Assembly (NCBI RefSeq): GCF_019343195.1
Contig: NZ_RPHB01000003.1
Span: 1-64,000 of the forward strand
Direction: 5' to 3'
Origin: Arthrospiribacter ruber
GTDB lineage: Bacteria; Bacteroidota; Bacteroidia; Cytophagales; Cyclobacteriaceae
DNA length: 64,000 bases
This document shows, piece by piece, positions 8,095-17,634 of the stretch. The translations under genes and the position numbers were made by a program. Under the pieces are notes generated by a model. That model was given only the letters and a program-made list of their open reading frames with translations. It searched no databases and was not told the DNA's origin. The first letter of the stretch is position 1. Every line of letters starts with the position of its first letter.

Positions 8095-8535
8095 TTGGGT
8101 GATTCCGGCCCTGTTCATGATTTGGGAGAGGTAAGTAGCCGGGATGCCACAATCCAAACCACCTTTATAAATGGTCTCCCAATAGGACTTGGCAGGGAAT
8201 ATTCCTTCCTGGATATGTTCAGATACAAACACAAATGCCTCAATGGCGCCTTTCGCAGTATTTATTTCTTTTTTGACAAACTCATAGCCTGGCTCTGAAG
8301 TAAGAAAGTGTTCTTTTGCAGATTCAGAAATCTCGAAAACTACCCCATACACCGATTCGTTTGGGCTGGGAACAATATTGGCCCTGGCAGATCCATCAGG
8401 ATTGCGAAAATTGAAACGGAAGCCGTATTGAGGCAATAGACCCAATCCAACTTTTGAAACAGTAGCTCCTACACGGCTATCCAATGTAGCTACATCAAGG
8501 TTACTTGCATACGCGAAGTAGTAAATCTTCCCCAT
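8083..8535 (-). CDS. Gamma-glutamylcyclotransferase-like (AIG2/GGCT fold) protein
   Basis: 150 residues. The N-terminal YYFAYASNLD is the substrate-binding motif (YxSN) of the gamma-glutamylcyclotransferase fold. A GFRFNFRN strand, VYGVVFEISES and a Glu in the segment EPGYEFVKK, the likely catalytic acid, follow. Enzymes of this fold release 5-oxoproline from gamma-glutamyl compounds; the substrate of this one is not known. It is convergent with ndh and overlaps its 3' end by 12 bp. Confidence 0.75.
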   Translation of the reverse strand: MGKIYYFAYASNLDVATLDSRVGATVSKVGLGLLPQYGFRFNFRNPDGSARANIVPSPNESVYGVVFEISESAKEHFLTSEPGYEFVKKEINTAKGAIEAFVFVSEHIQEGIFPAKSYWETIYKGGLDCGIPATYLSQIMNRAGITQSLL

Positions 8536-8701
8536 TCTTTAATTAAGATTTATTAACATTTTAATTCAAAACTGGATTAAACCTGCATCACACTTCACAG
8601 TCTAATCAACAAATCCCTCGCAACAGATACAGCTTAGCCTAGGAAAGCCTGCTGTCTCAGGGACAAGTTAAAAATTGATTTTCATTTAAAAAGATACAGA
8701 C

Positions 8702-9151
8702 ATGAAAAAGCTATTGATGATTGCCGCAATATTTTCTTTGACTTTTGCCACTGCATTTGCTCAGAGAGAAAACCCTAGAAAAATGCCAAGCTCTGAAGAA
8801 AGGGCTGAAAAGTCAGCAGAGAGGTTGGCGGAAAGACTGGAACTGACAGAAGCTCAGAAAAAACAGGTTTATGAGCTTAACCTTCAGACAGCTGAAGCCA
8901 GGAAAGCTCAGATGGAAGCCAGAAGAAACGAGCTCAAGCAGAACCGCGAAGCCCACAAAACCCAGATGGAAGCAATTCTATCACCAGAGCAGGTAGAAAA
9001 GTGGAACGAACTGAGAGAAGAAAACAGAAAACGTGGTGCTGAAATGAGAAAGGGGAATGAGGAGCGTAGGAAGCAATTTAGAAAAGGTGGCCCTCACAAA
9101 AAAGGCTCTAGGCATGATGGACCTAGAGCTTCTCACCGAGAGCGCTCATAA
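8702..9151 (+). CDS. Periplasmic Spy/CpxP-like helical protein (DUF4890 type)
   Basis: 149 residues with a signal peptide (1-20, cut near TAFAQ). The mature part is almost entirely charged helix. LAERLELTEAQKKQVYELN and the later AILSPEQVEKWNELRE correspond to the paired LTxxQ motifs of Spy/CpxP-like chaperones. The C-terminus is strongly basic (GGPHKKGSRHDGPRASHRERS). By family, it may act as an envelope stress chaperone or metal sensor, but no regulator gene adjoins. A strong terminator follows 50 bp after the stop. Confidence 0.7.
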   Translation: MKKLLMIAAIFSLTFATAFAQRENPRKMPSSEERAEKSAERLAERLELTEAQKKQVYELNLQTAEARKAQMEARRNELKQNREAHKTQMEAILSPEQVEKWNELREENRKRGAEMRKGNEERRKQFRKGGPHKKGSRHDGPRASHRERS

Positions 9152-9202
9152 TATTAAATTTTCATAGATAGGTTGGTTAATAAACCCGGAAGGGATACAA
9201 TG

Positions 9203-9234
9203 AAAAAAAGCAGGTTTTTGGCCTGCTTTTTTTT
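9203..9234 (+). terminator. Rho-independent terminator
   Basis: A/T-flanked stem AAAAGCAGG / CCTGCTTTT with a 7-nt loop followed by eight T, downstream of the Spy-like gene. Confidence 0.85.
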
Positions 9235-9343
9235 GTAAAAAGAAAAGGTCATCAACCTGATCTTTTTTTAGTCAGCCAGTGGTGGCTGGTCAAACTAAAC
9301 TTACTATCACGCTTACTCTTATTTTAGGCTTATTGCTTCATTT

Positions 9344-10819
9344 TTAATCTGTGAGGATATCTTCCTCCACTTCATAGTATCCTTCATCCTTCCTCGGCAA
9401 AGATGAGCTACCCATTAAAAATTCATCCACTTTTACCGCAGCCTCCCTACCTTCTGAAATGGCCCATACTACTAAAGATTGGCCTCTGCGCATATCTCCG
9501 GCCAAAAACACTTTTTTGTTAGTACTTTGGTATTCTCTGGATTTAGGAAGAGAGTTTTCAAGTGTTTGAACACCAAATGCTTCAAGCAAACCATTTTTGG
9601 CAGGACCTGTATATCCTATTGCCAGGAATGCCAGGTCACATGGCAGAGTTCTTTCACTACCTGGTATTTCCACAAACTGCATTCTTCCATTTTCTTCTTT
9701 CCACTCAATATCCACGAGCACCAGCCCGGTCACTTCTCCCTTTTCATTTCCCACAAACTCTTTGGTAAGAATAGAAAAGACCCTTTCGGCACCTTCCTCA
9801 TGGGATGAGGAAGTCTTTAGGGTCATAGGCCATTCCGGCCAAGGATTCAGCACGGTTCTCTGTTTCGGTGGCTTTGGCAACAACTCCAACTGGGTAATAC
9901 TCTTCGCTCCATGTCTATTGGACGTTCCAATACAATCCGAGCCTGTATCTCCACCTCCTATTACTATCACATGTTTATCTTTGGCAGAGATGGGATTTTC
10001 TTTTAACTCTTCTCCTACTACTTGATTTTGTTTTCCCAAAAACTCCATGGCAAAATGCACACCTTTAAGGTCTGCTCCTTTTATATTCAACTCCCGAGGC
10101 TGTTGGGCTCCGGTTGCAAGTAGGACGGCATCATAATTTCGCAAGATATTTTCGGCTTTGATATTAAAGCCTACATCAGTACCATTGCTGAAGATCACCC
10201 CTTCATCCTCCATTACTTTTAGCCTGCGGTCAATCACCCATTTTTCCAGTTTGAAATCCGGAATTCCGTACCTAAGTAAGCCACCTGGCTTTTGATCCTT
10301 TTCAAATACTGTCACTTCATGTCCTGCTTGATTCAATTGGTCTGCAGCGGCAAGTCCTGCAGGACCCGATCCGATCACTGCTACCTTTTTCCCTGTCCTG
10401 TTTTTAGGAGGATTGGCAATCACATGCCCGTTTTCGTAAGCCTGCTCTGCGATATGTTTCTCTATCAGCTCAATGGTGACAGGATCTTTATTGATTCCCA
10501 ATACACAAGACGCCTCACATGGCGCTGGGCAAATTCTACCGGTAAACTCCGGAAAATTATTGGTACTGCGCAGGATATGGTAAGCCTCTTCCCATTCATG
10601 CCTGTAAACCGCATCATTGAAATCAGGAATGACATTGCCCAAAGGGCAGCCCTGATGACAGAAGGGAATGCCACAATCCATGCAGCGTGCTGCCTGATTG
10701 TTGAGTTTTTCCCCATCAAAAGGTTCATATATCTCCTTGTAATCCTTTATTCTCTCCTCAGGCTTTCTGGACTGAGGTAATTCTCTTTTATATTTGATAA
10801 ATCCTTCTTTAGCTCCCAT
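9344..10819 (-). CDS. gltD: Glutamate synthase small (beta) subunit
   Basis: 491 residues. The N-terminal cysteine-rich part (CMDCGIPFCHQGCPLGN, then CPAPCEASC near 97-105) binds [4Fe-4S] clusters. Then come the FAD site VAVIGSGPAGLAAA (about 146-159) and the NADPH site VIVIGGGDTGSDC (about 286-298). GltD oxidises NADPH and feeds electrons to GltB for glutamate formation from glutamine and 2-oxoglutarate. It begins 1 bp after the gltB stop on the same strand, a typical gltBD operon. Confidence 0.95.
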   Translation of the reverse strand: MGAKEGFIKYKRELPQSRKPEERIKDYKEIYEPFDGEKLNNQAARCMDCGIPFCHQGCPLGNVIPDFNDAVYRHEWEEAYHILRSTNNFPEFTGRICPAPCEASCVLGINKDPVTIELIEKHIAEQAYENGHVIANPPKNRTGKKVAVIGSGPAGLAAADQLNQAGHEVTVFEKDQKPGGLLRYGIPDFKLEKWVIDRRLKVMEDEGVIFSNGTDVGFNIKAENILRNYDAVLLATGAQQPRELNIKGADLKGVHFAMEFLGKQNQVVGEELKENPISAKDKHVIVIGGGDTGSDCIGTSNRHGAKSITQLELLPKPPKQRTVLNPWPEWPMTLKTSSSHEEGAERVFSILTKEFVGNEKGEVTGLVLVDIEWKEENGRMQFVEIPGSERTLPCDLAFLAIGYTGPAKNGLLEAFGVQTLENSLPKSREYQSTNKKVFLAGDMRRGQSLVVWAISEGREAAVKVDEFLMGSSSLPRKDEGYYEVEEDILTD

Positions 10820-10820
10820 C

Positions 10821-13800
10821 TTAAATCAATGTTGTTGATTTCTCCAATGCTCTTTTTCTCAATACTTCTTTATAATCCCGAGGGATAACCTTTACAAACT
10901 TGGTCTTGTACTCTTCCCAATTGTCAACAAATTCAGTTCCTAACTCACTTTTAGTCAGTGCCACGTGTGTAATCAGCTTTTGCTTGATCGTCACAAAATC
11001 ATCCTCGTTTAGAGGATCTAGGTCGACCATCTCAGTGTTAATCTGATCCTGATAAGACTTAAGAATATAGGCAATTCCTCCGCTCATACCTGCCGCAAAA
11101 TTTCTTCCTATCTCTCCAATATTGATCATCAGCCCACCTGTCATATATTCGCAACCATGATCACCAATACCTTCCACTACAGCCTCCACGCCGGAGTTTC
11201 TAACACAAAAACGTTCTCCTCCTTTGCCATTGATATAGGCCTGACCGGAAGTCGCTCCATAAAACGCCACATTTCCGATGATGATGTTCTCATGGGCAAG
11301 GAACTTGGAGTTACGGCTTGGATAGACAATCAGCTTACCGCCTGAAAGCCCTTTTCCGAAGTAGTCATTGGACTCTCCCTCCAGTTCGAAGGTGACTCCT
11401 TTAGTCAAAAAGCCTCCAAAAGACTGTCCCGCTGAGCCTCTAAATTTATAGTGTATGGTATCCTCAGGTAGACCTGGACTTCCAAAAATTTTGGATATTT
11501 CGTTGGAAAGCATCGCTCCCACAGTTCTGTCTGTATTTTTTATCTCGAATGAGCCTTTGACGGCATTGGCCTGTTCCAAAGCCGGGGCAGCCTGTTTGAT
11601 CAGCTTTCTGTCCAGTACTTTTTTGAGCTCAAACTCTTGATCAATCTGCTTATAAACTCCAACATGGTCCGGAACTTCCACTTTATGAAATACCGGCGTA
11701 AGGTCTACTTTATCCCATTTCCAATGATTAAGCTGAGATACTACTTTGAGCACATCACTCTGTCCGACCATTTCATCCACCGTATGGAAGCCTAAAGAAG
11801 CCATTATTTCACGAAGGTCTTCCGCCAGGAATTTAAAATAGTTGACCACATGATCTGGGTCTCCGGTAAATAACTTTCTCAGCTCGGGGTTTTGTGTAGC
11901 TATGCCTACAGGACATGTATTCAAGTGGCATTTCCTCATCATTATGCAACCTTCGACCACCAAGGCTCCGGTAGAAATGCCCCATTCCTCAGCCCCCAAA
12001 AGAGTAGCGATGGCCAAGTCTCTGCCTGTTCTGATCTGACCATCAGTCTGTAGGACTACACGGCTTCTCAGGTTGTTTTTCACCAAGGTCTGATGCGCTT
12101 CAGAAAGCCCAAGCTCCCAAGGCAATCCAGCATGACGGATAGAACTTAATGGAGAAGCTCCTGTCCCTCCATCTGCACCTGAAATGAGTATCACGTCAGA
12201 TTGTGCTTTGGCAACACCGGCCGCTACAGTCCCTACTCCGGCTTGAGATACTAGCTTGACGTTAATCCTTGCTTTTCTATTGGCATTTTTCAGGTCATAA
12301 ATCAACTGCGCCAAATCCTCAATAGAATAGATATCATGGTGTGGGGGAGGGGAGATCAACCCAACCCCTGGAGTAGAATGCCTTACCCTGCCTATCCAAT
12401 CATCTACTTTGTGTCCGGGCAATTGGCCGCCTTCCCCAGGCTTGGCACCTTGTGCCATTTTGATCTGAAGCTCGTCGGCATGGGAGAGGTAATTACTTGT
12501 CACCCCAAACCTACCGGAAGCCACCTGCTTGATCGCTGATCTTTCCCAATCTCCATTTTCTTTTCTCTCAAATCTGATTTCATCTTCCCCGCCTTCTCCA
12601 GAATTACTCTTAGCGCCTATTCGGTTCATGGCTATTGCCAGAGTGGAATGCGCCTCATGGGAAATCGAACCAAACGACATAGCTCCTGTGGCAAAACGTC
12701 TCATGATGGACTCTGCAGGCTCCACCTCTTCCAAAGGAATAGATATTCTCTTTTTAAATTCAAATAAGCCCCTCAGTGTCAATGCATCCCTAGTCTGATC
12801 ATTTATTTTCTGGGCAAATTTCTTGTACAATTGATAATCCCCAAGGCGGGTGGATTTTTGAAGTAAGTGGATGGTCTCAGGATTGAAAAGGTGTTTTTCA
12901 CCTCTTCTCTTCCATTGATACACCCCTCCTGCTTCCAAAATTGGACTCTCAGTCTTGTAGGCAGCATGATGCCTGATGAGAACTTCCTCTGCTAGCTCGT
13001 CAAATGAAATTCCAGATATACGGCTTACTGTGCCTTTAAAACACCTGTCAATCACTTCAGGACCTAAACCGATTGCCTCAAAAATCTGGGCACTCTGATA
13101 AGATTGTAGGGTGGAAATACCCATTTTGGAAAGTACTTTAAGCAAGCCCTTTCCTATGGCATTTTGATAATTTGCAAATAAGTCTTTCTGATCAAGCTTT
13201 TTGCTCAAGGCACCCTTTTCGTTCAAAAAAGCGAGTGATTCCAAAGCTAAATATGGATTGATAGCTGAAGCCCCATAGCCGATTACCGTCGCAAAGTGGT
13301 GGGTTTCACGTATATCTCCTGCTTCTAACACCAAGCCGGCTCTGGTTCTCAGTTTCTTCTTAATAAGGTGATGGTGCACCGCCCCAATCGCAATAAGTGA
13401 AGGGATGGGAGCATGGCTTTCATCACTGTTTCTATCAGAAATAATGATGATATTCTTCCCGGCATAGATTGCCCCTTCTGCCTGTCTGCAAAGATGATCC
13501 AAGGCTTCTAATAACCTGCCCGGCTGATGGTCAACTTCAAAATGGGCGTACAATGTCACCGCACGATAACCTTGATCTTCCAGGTGCTTTAATTTCTCCA
13601 AATCCTCATTGAGCAATACCGGCTGTGAAATATGGATCTGCCTGGTATGTCTCGGGCTTTCTGCAAGGATATTATGGCTTTCTCCTATCCTTGTAAATAG
13701 TGACATCACCAACCTCTCCCTGATAGGGTCGATGGGTGGATTACTTACCTGCGCAAAAAGCTGCTTAAAATAATTGGAGATGTGTTGACTCTGCTTGGAT

Positions 13801-15311
13801 AAAACTGCCAAAGGTGTATCCGCCCCCATTGATCCAATAGGTTCATAACCAGTATCTCCCATAGGAGCCAAGACAACTTTAATCTCTTCTGCAGTGTATC
13901 CAAATACCGTTTGTCTCTTTTTGATATCTTCAAGTGAATAAGGATTTTCAAGCGTCTTGGGATCCGGCATCAGCCTGAGTTTCAACCTTTCTTCTTTGAC
14001 CCAGGAGTCGTATGGTTTATTGTCACAAACCGTGGACTTGATTTCATCATCATAGAAAATCTTACCTTTTTGTAAGTCAGCAAGAAGCATACGTCCAGGA
14101 CTGATGCGTCCTTTATCTGTCACAGTCGCCTCTCTAATAGGTAATGCCCCTGCTTCGGAAGAAAGAATCAGCCTGTCATCACTGGTAACAAAATACCTCA
14201 AGGGCCTCAAGCCGTTTCTGTCAAGTGTAGCTCCAAGAGATTTACCATCGGTAAACAACAGGGCCGCAGGTCCATCCCATGGCTCCATTAGGGCTGCATG
14301 GAATTTATAAAAAGCTTTCCTATCCTTATCCATGGTCTGATTGTCCTGCCAGGCTTCGGGAACCAACATCATCATCACATGAGGAAGTGACCTGCCACTC
14401 AAAGTCAGCAATTCCACCATGGCGTCAAGGTTGGCAGAATCTGAATTAAGCTTATTGGTGATGGGCATCAGCTTACTGAGCTCATCATCTGTAAAATAAA
14501 TAGACCTCATCAGGGTCTGCTTGGACTTCATCTTATTGAGGTTACCCCTGATGGTATTGATTTCACCATTGTGCGAAAGGTACCTGAAAGGCTGGGCCAA
14601 ACGCCAGTTGGGAAAAGTGTTGGTCGAAAATCTTGAGTGAACAATCGCCAGACCAGAGGTAATTTTATTATTTTGAAGATCCTTATAAAATGGCAAAACC
14701 TGATCAGTTCTCAGCTGACCTTTATAAATTAAAGTAAAGGCGGAGAAACTGGCAAAATAAAAAGCAGAGTTAACACCGGGAATAGTCTGGTTGATCACAT
14801 TTGTAGCATAGTTTCTCAACACGTACAGTTTTCTTTCCAGGTCTATGTCACTAAGACCGTCTTTGTGCTTGACAAATACCATTTCAATATTTGGCATCAC
14901 CTCAAGCGCACCGGAACCAGGCACAGTTTCATCTACAGGTACTTCCCGGTAGCCAATTAATTTAAAGCCTAGCTCATCAATGATCTTTTTAAGCTGCTCT
15001 TTGGATTTCTTATAAAGTTGCTTATTTCTCGGAAAGAAAGTCATTCCTACTCCATAGCTTCCCTCTTCTGGAAGATCAAATCCAGCTCTTGAAGTAACTT
15101 CTTCCAAAAATGTATGCGGTATCTGTATGAGGATGCCTGCACCGTCTCCCGTCTTAGGGTCACTTCCGCGACCACCCCTGTGCTCCATGTTGCTCAACAT
15201 GAACAGCGCATCGCTGATGGTTTCGTGACTTTTTACCCCCTTTACGTTGACTACTGCTCCAATCCCACAGGAATCGTGTTCAAATTCCTCACGATAAAGT
15301 CCTTGATTCAT
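10821..15311 (-). CDS. gltB: Glutamate synthase large (alpha) subunit
   Basis: 1496 residues from the ATG at 15311. This start gives MNQGLYREEFEHDSCGIGAV, where Cys15 becomes the N-terminal nucleophile of the class II glutamine amidotransferase after propeptide cleavage; the open frame further upstream has no family similarity. Domains in order: amidotransferase (about 15-430), central domain (480-770), FMN-binding synthase barrel (820-1200) and GXGXG beta-helix (1260-1450). The [3Fe-4S] cysteines lie in CIMMRKCHLNTCPVG. With GltD it makes two glutamates from glutamine and 2-oxoglutarate, the main high-affinity ammonium route together with glutamine synthetase. Confidence 0.96.
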   Translation of the reverse strand: MNQGLYREEFEHDSCGIGAVVNVKGVKSHETISDALFMLSNMEHRGGRGSDPKTGDGAGILIQIPHTFLEEVTSRAGFDLPEEGSYGVGMTFFPRNKQLYKKSKEQLKKIIDELGFKLIGYREVPVDETVPGSGALEVMPNIEMVFVKHKDGLSDIDLERKLYVLRNYATNVINQTIPGVNSAFYFASFSAFTLIYKGQLRTDQVLPFYKDLQNNKITSGLAIVHSRFSTNTFPNWRLAQPFRYLSHNGEINTIRGNLNKMKSKQTLMRSIYFTDDELSKLMPITNKLNSDSANLDAMVELLTLSGRSLPHVMMMLVPEAWQDNQTMDKDRKAFYKFHAALMEPWDGPAALLFTDGKSLGATLDRNGLRPLRYFVTSDDRLILSSEAGALPIREATVTDKGRISPGRMLLADLQKGKIFYDDEIKSTVCDNKPYDSWVKEERLKLRLMPDPKTLENPYSLEDIKKRQTVFGYTAEEIKVVLAPMGDTGYEPIGSMGADTPLAVLSKQSQHISNYFKQLFAQVSNPPIDPIRERLVMSLFTRIGESHNILAESPRHTRQIHISQPVLLNEDLEKLKHLEDQGYRAVTLYAHFEVDHQPGRLLEALDHLCRQAEGAIYAGKNIIIISDRNSDESHAPIPSLIAIGAVHHHLIKKKLRTRAGLVLEAGDIRETHHFATVIGYGASAINPYLALESLAFLNEKGALSKKLDQKDLFANYQNAIGKGLLKVLSKMGISTLQSYQSAQIFEAIGLGPEVIDRCFKGTVSRISGISFDELAEEVLIRHHAAYKTESPILEAGGVYQWKRRGEKHLFNPETIHLLQKSTRLGDYQLYKKFAQKINDQTRDALTLRGLFEFKKRISIPLEEVEPAESIMRRFATGAMSFGSISHEAHSTLAIAMNRIGAKSNSGEGGEDEIRFERKENGDWERSAIKQVASGRFGVTSNYLSHADELQIKMAQGAKPGEGGQLPGHKVDDWIGRVRHSTPGVGLISPPPHHDIYSIEDLAQLIYDLKNANRKARINVKLVSQAGVGTVAAGVAKAQSDVILISGADGGTGASPLSSIRHAGLPWELGLSEAHQTLVKNNLRSRVVLQTDGQIRTGRDLAIATLLGAEEWGISTGALVVEGCIMMRKCHLNTCPVGIATQNPELRKLFTGDPDHVVNYFKFLAEDLREIMASLGFHTVDEMVGQSDVLKVVSQLNHWKWDKVDLTPVFHKVEVPDHVGVYKQIDQEFELKKVLDRKLIKQAAPALEQANAVKGSFEIKNTDRTVGAMLSNEISKIFGSPGLPEDTIHYKFRGSAGQSFGGFLTKGVTFELEGESNDYFGKGLSGGKLIVYPSRNSKFLAHENIIIGNVAFYGATSGQAYINGKGGERFCVRNSGVEAVVEGIGDHGCEYMTGGLMINIGEIGRNFAAGMSGGIAYILKSYQDQINTEMVDLDPLNEDDFVTIKQKLITHVALTKSELGTEFVDNWEEYKTKFVKVIPRDYKEVLRKRALEKSTTLI

Positions 15312-15717
15312 GTATGTTTGGTTTAATATAGGTTTAATCAAATTGGATGCAAAAATTACAAAAAAATTTCCTTTTATTAAAACCAACACAAAAAACAGGG
15401 TATTAAAATGAATAGTTTACATATAAATAGGCCATTTTTTAAATTAAAAGAAATTAAATTATTGGTTTAAAAATTAACCAGAATTTAATGAATCTATACA
15501 ATTATCAATTTATTGGGATATAAAAAGAAGCTAATGATTTATTTTTTACACTAAATCATGAAAAATCAGTTGATCAGATATTAATTTAAAAATTTTTGGT
15601 CAAAAATGAATGTTTCTTTGTGAAGTAAACGTTTTCAAAAAAATAGAGGATTCATTATGAAATCAATAATGTTGTAAAATGATAAAAACTCAAAATATTA
15701 TTTTGCAATAAAAATCG
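15312..15717. other. AT-rich 406-bp gap upstream of gltB
   Basis: No coding frame is convincing here. It should hold the gltB promoter (minus strand) and the end of the gldE transcript. The only structure seen is a weak imperfect hairpin, AAATTATTGGTT (15456-15467) with AACCAGAATTT (15476-15486). No exact TAnnTTTG element was found on the minus strand. Confidence 0.5.
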
Positions 15718-17067
15718 TTAATCTTGGTTATCACCCTCCATTTGCTTCTCATTTTCTACCAAATGAACTTTGACTTTTTTAATCCGTCTTGCATCGACTG
15801 CCAAAATGGTAAACTCATATTTACCGAATACAATCTTGGCTCCGTTTTTTGGAAAATTAGAATTCAATTCCAAAAGCAAGCCTCCAAGAGACTCACTTTC
15901 TCCTTTCACTTCGTCAAATTCCTGAGGTTCAATTTCAAGCTTTTTACAAAAGTCATTCAAAGACACTTTCCCCTCAAAAATAAAGGTATTGGAATCCAGC
16001 TCTTTAAAATAAAAATCTTCTGCATCATCAAACTCATCGTTGATTTCCCCTATGATTTCTTCTATGAGGTCTTCTAAGGTAACCAATCCTGAAGTACCTC
16101 CATATTCGTCCACCACGATTGCCATATGAACCCTTTTTAGCTGAAAGTCTTTCATTAGGCTATCCACTTTTTTATTTTCAGGGACAAAAAACCCTTTCCT
16201 AACTAGATCTTGCCATTTGAAATCTTCTCCCAGATCAATAAAGGGAAGTAGGTCTTTAATGTAAAGTATTCCTTCAATATTGTCTATGGTCTCTCTGAAA
16301 ACAGGAATTCTGGAATACCCGCTTTTATTGATTTTATCCATCAACTCATGGAAGTCCATTTCTAGGTCTACGGCAGTGATGTCCATTCTGGATCTCATTA
16401 CCTGTCTGACAGACAAAGTTCCAAAATTGACAATTCCCTTTAGGATATCTTTCTCTTCTTCGCTCGTATCCTCGGTTGTAATTTCCAAAGCTTGGTTGAG
16501 CTCGTCTACAGAAAGCGAAAACCCTCTTCTTTCTATTCTTTTTTCAATCACGTTGGAGACAGAAAGGAGCAAAAAGGACAATGGCTTCAGCACAAAGGAA
16601 AAAAAGTAAATAACCGGAGCCATCATCAAAGAAAACTGTACATTGGCTTTGGTAGCATACACTTTGGGTACTATTTCACCAAAAAACACAATGGCAAAAG
16701 TCACTCCGATTGTTTGTACCACTATTATAAGCAGTCCTGTAGCATTGTACCCAAACAGCGTCCATGCCAGAAAAGTGGTCAGCGTGACCATACCGATATT
16801 GATCAGGTTATTTAGAATCAAAATTGTACTGAGGAGGCTTTTAGGAGATTCTATGAGGGAGATAACCCGTGAAGCACGTGGGTCACCTTTTTCCTGAATG
16901 GAAGCGAGATCATCAGAATTGAGAGAAAAAAAAGCAATTTCAGATCCTGATATCAAACCTGAAGCGATCAGCAAAAACACGAAAATTACTGCATTCAACA
17001 AAAGATAGCTGGCCGAAACCGAATTGATTTCAGCCAGCAACATTATACTCGGGTATGGGTCGTCCAT
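15718..17067 (-). CDS. gldE: Gliding motility-associated membrane protein GldE (CNNM/CorC type)
   Basis: 449 residues from the ATG at 17067; a TTG just before it is unlikely. Several N-terminal membrane helices form a DUF21/CNNM domain (about 15-190, with SGLISGSEIAFFSLN), followed by a CBS pair (about 215-330, with VVDEYGGTSGLVTLEDLIEEIIGEI) and a CorC/HlyC C-terminal domain. In Flavobacterium johnsoniae GldE is encoded beside ssb and mutY and overlaps functionally with GldD in gliding and type IX secretion. The same neighbours ssb and mutY are here, but gldD is not downstream: gltB follows after 406 bp. It might also be a plain divalent-cation exporter. Confidence 0.82.
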   Translation of the reverse strand: MDDPYPSIMLLAEINSVSASYLLLNAVIFVFLLIASGLISGSEIAFFSLNSDDLASIQEKGDPRASRVISLIESPKSLLSTILILNNLINIGMVTLTTFLAWTLFGYNATGLLIIVVQTIGVTFAIVFFGEIVPKVYATKANVQFSLMMAPVIYFFSFVLKPLSFLLLSVSNVIEKRIERRGFSLSVDELNQALEITTEDTSEEEKDILKGIVNFGTLSVRQVMRSRMDITAVDLEMDFHELMDKINKSGYSRIPVFRETIDNIEGILYIKDLLPFIDLGEDFKWQDLVRKGFFVPENKKVDSLMKDFQLKRVHMAIVVDEYGGTSGLVTLEDLIEEIIGEINDEFDDAEDFYFKELDSNTFIFEGKVSLNDFCKKLEIEPQEFDEVKGESESLGGLLLELNSNFPKNGAKIVFGKYEFTILAVDARRIKKVKVHLVENEKQMEGDNQD

Positions 17068-17130
17068 CAATTTTTTTAGATGATGATTGCAAAATTAAAC
17101 ATTTCCCAATCAATTCTTCAACTATTTGGG

Positions 17131-17583
17131 TCAGAAGGGCAAATCGTCTTCTTCCTGACCACCTTCTGAGACGGTACTTGGAGCAGAGACATTGCTCGGC
17201 TGCTGTCCATAATTACCTCCGCTTTGAGGAGCACCTCCTGAGGCACCATCAGGCCTTCCGCCAAGCATGGTAAAGCTCAGAACCCTGATTTTTACTCTTT
17301 TTCTATTATTTCCCTGATCGTCTTGCCAGGTGTCTGATTTGATTTTTCCTTCTACAAAAATCTGACTGCCTTTGCGAAGGTACTGCTCAGCTATCCTCGC
17401 CTGACCATCCCAAAGCTCCAGATCATGCCATTCCGTATTTTCTATACGGTTGCCTGTTTTGTCTTTGTATGCTTCTGTGGTCGCAAGTCTTAAGTTAGCA
17501 ACTACCTTGTCGCCATCCAAATGCTTTACTTCCGGGTCAGCACCCAAGTTGCCTACTAAAATAACTTTATTTACTCCCGCCAT
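17131..17583 (-). CDS. ssb: Single-stranded DNA-binding protein
   Basis: 150 residues. The OB-fold covers 1-110 and begins MAGVNKVILVGNLGADPEVK. WHDLELWDGQARIAEQYLRKG and VEGKIKSDTWQDDQG are standard SSB blocks. A glycine/serine-rich linker leads to the acidic tip EEDDLPF, the tail that recruits replication and repair proteins. It lies between mutY and gldE with gaps of 51 and 63 bp, all on minus, probably one transcript. Bacteroidota often carry more than one SSB, so whether this is the main copy is open. Confidence 0.93.
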   Translation of the reverse strand: MAGVNKVILVGNLGADPEVKHLDGDKVVANLRLATTEAYKDKTGNRIENTEWHDLELWDGQARIAEQYLRKGSQIFVEGKIKSDTWQDDQGNNRKRVKIRVLSFTMLGGRPDGASGGAPQSGGNYGQQPSNVSAPSTVSEGGQEEDDLPF

Positions 17584-17634
17584 AGTGTTGAAATTTTTAA
17601 GGTTTAACGAAAAGTTTATGATTAAAATTAAGAA

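Noticed and set aside
8097-8104. TTGGGTGATT recurring at 4549, 8095 and 26449
   Set aside because: Three copies are curious, but one lies inside the 3' coding end of the GGCT-like gene and the flanks share nothing, so chance is the simplest view.
9597-10025. 142-codon plus-strand frame
   Set aside because: Antisense shadow of gltD.
15312-15389. 26-residue N-terminal extension of gltB
   Set aside because: It would place the amidotransferase cysteine too far from the N-terminus; the ATG at 15311 gives the normal short propeptide.
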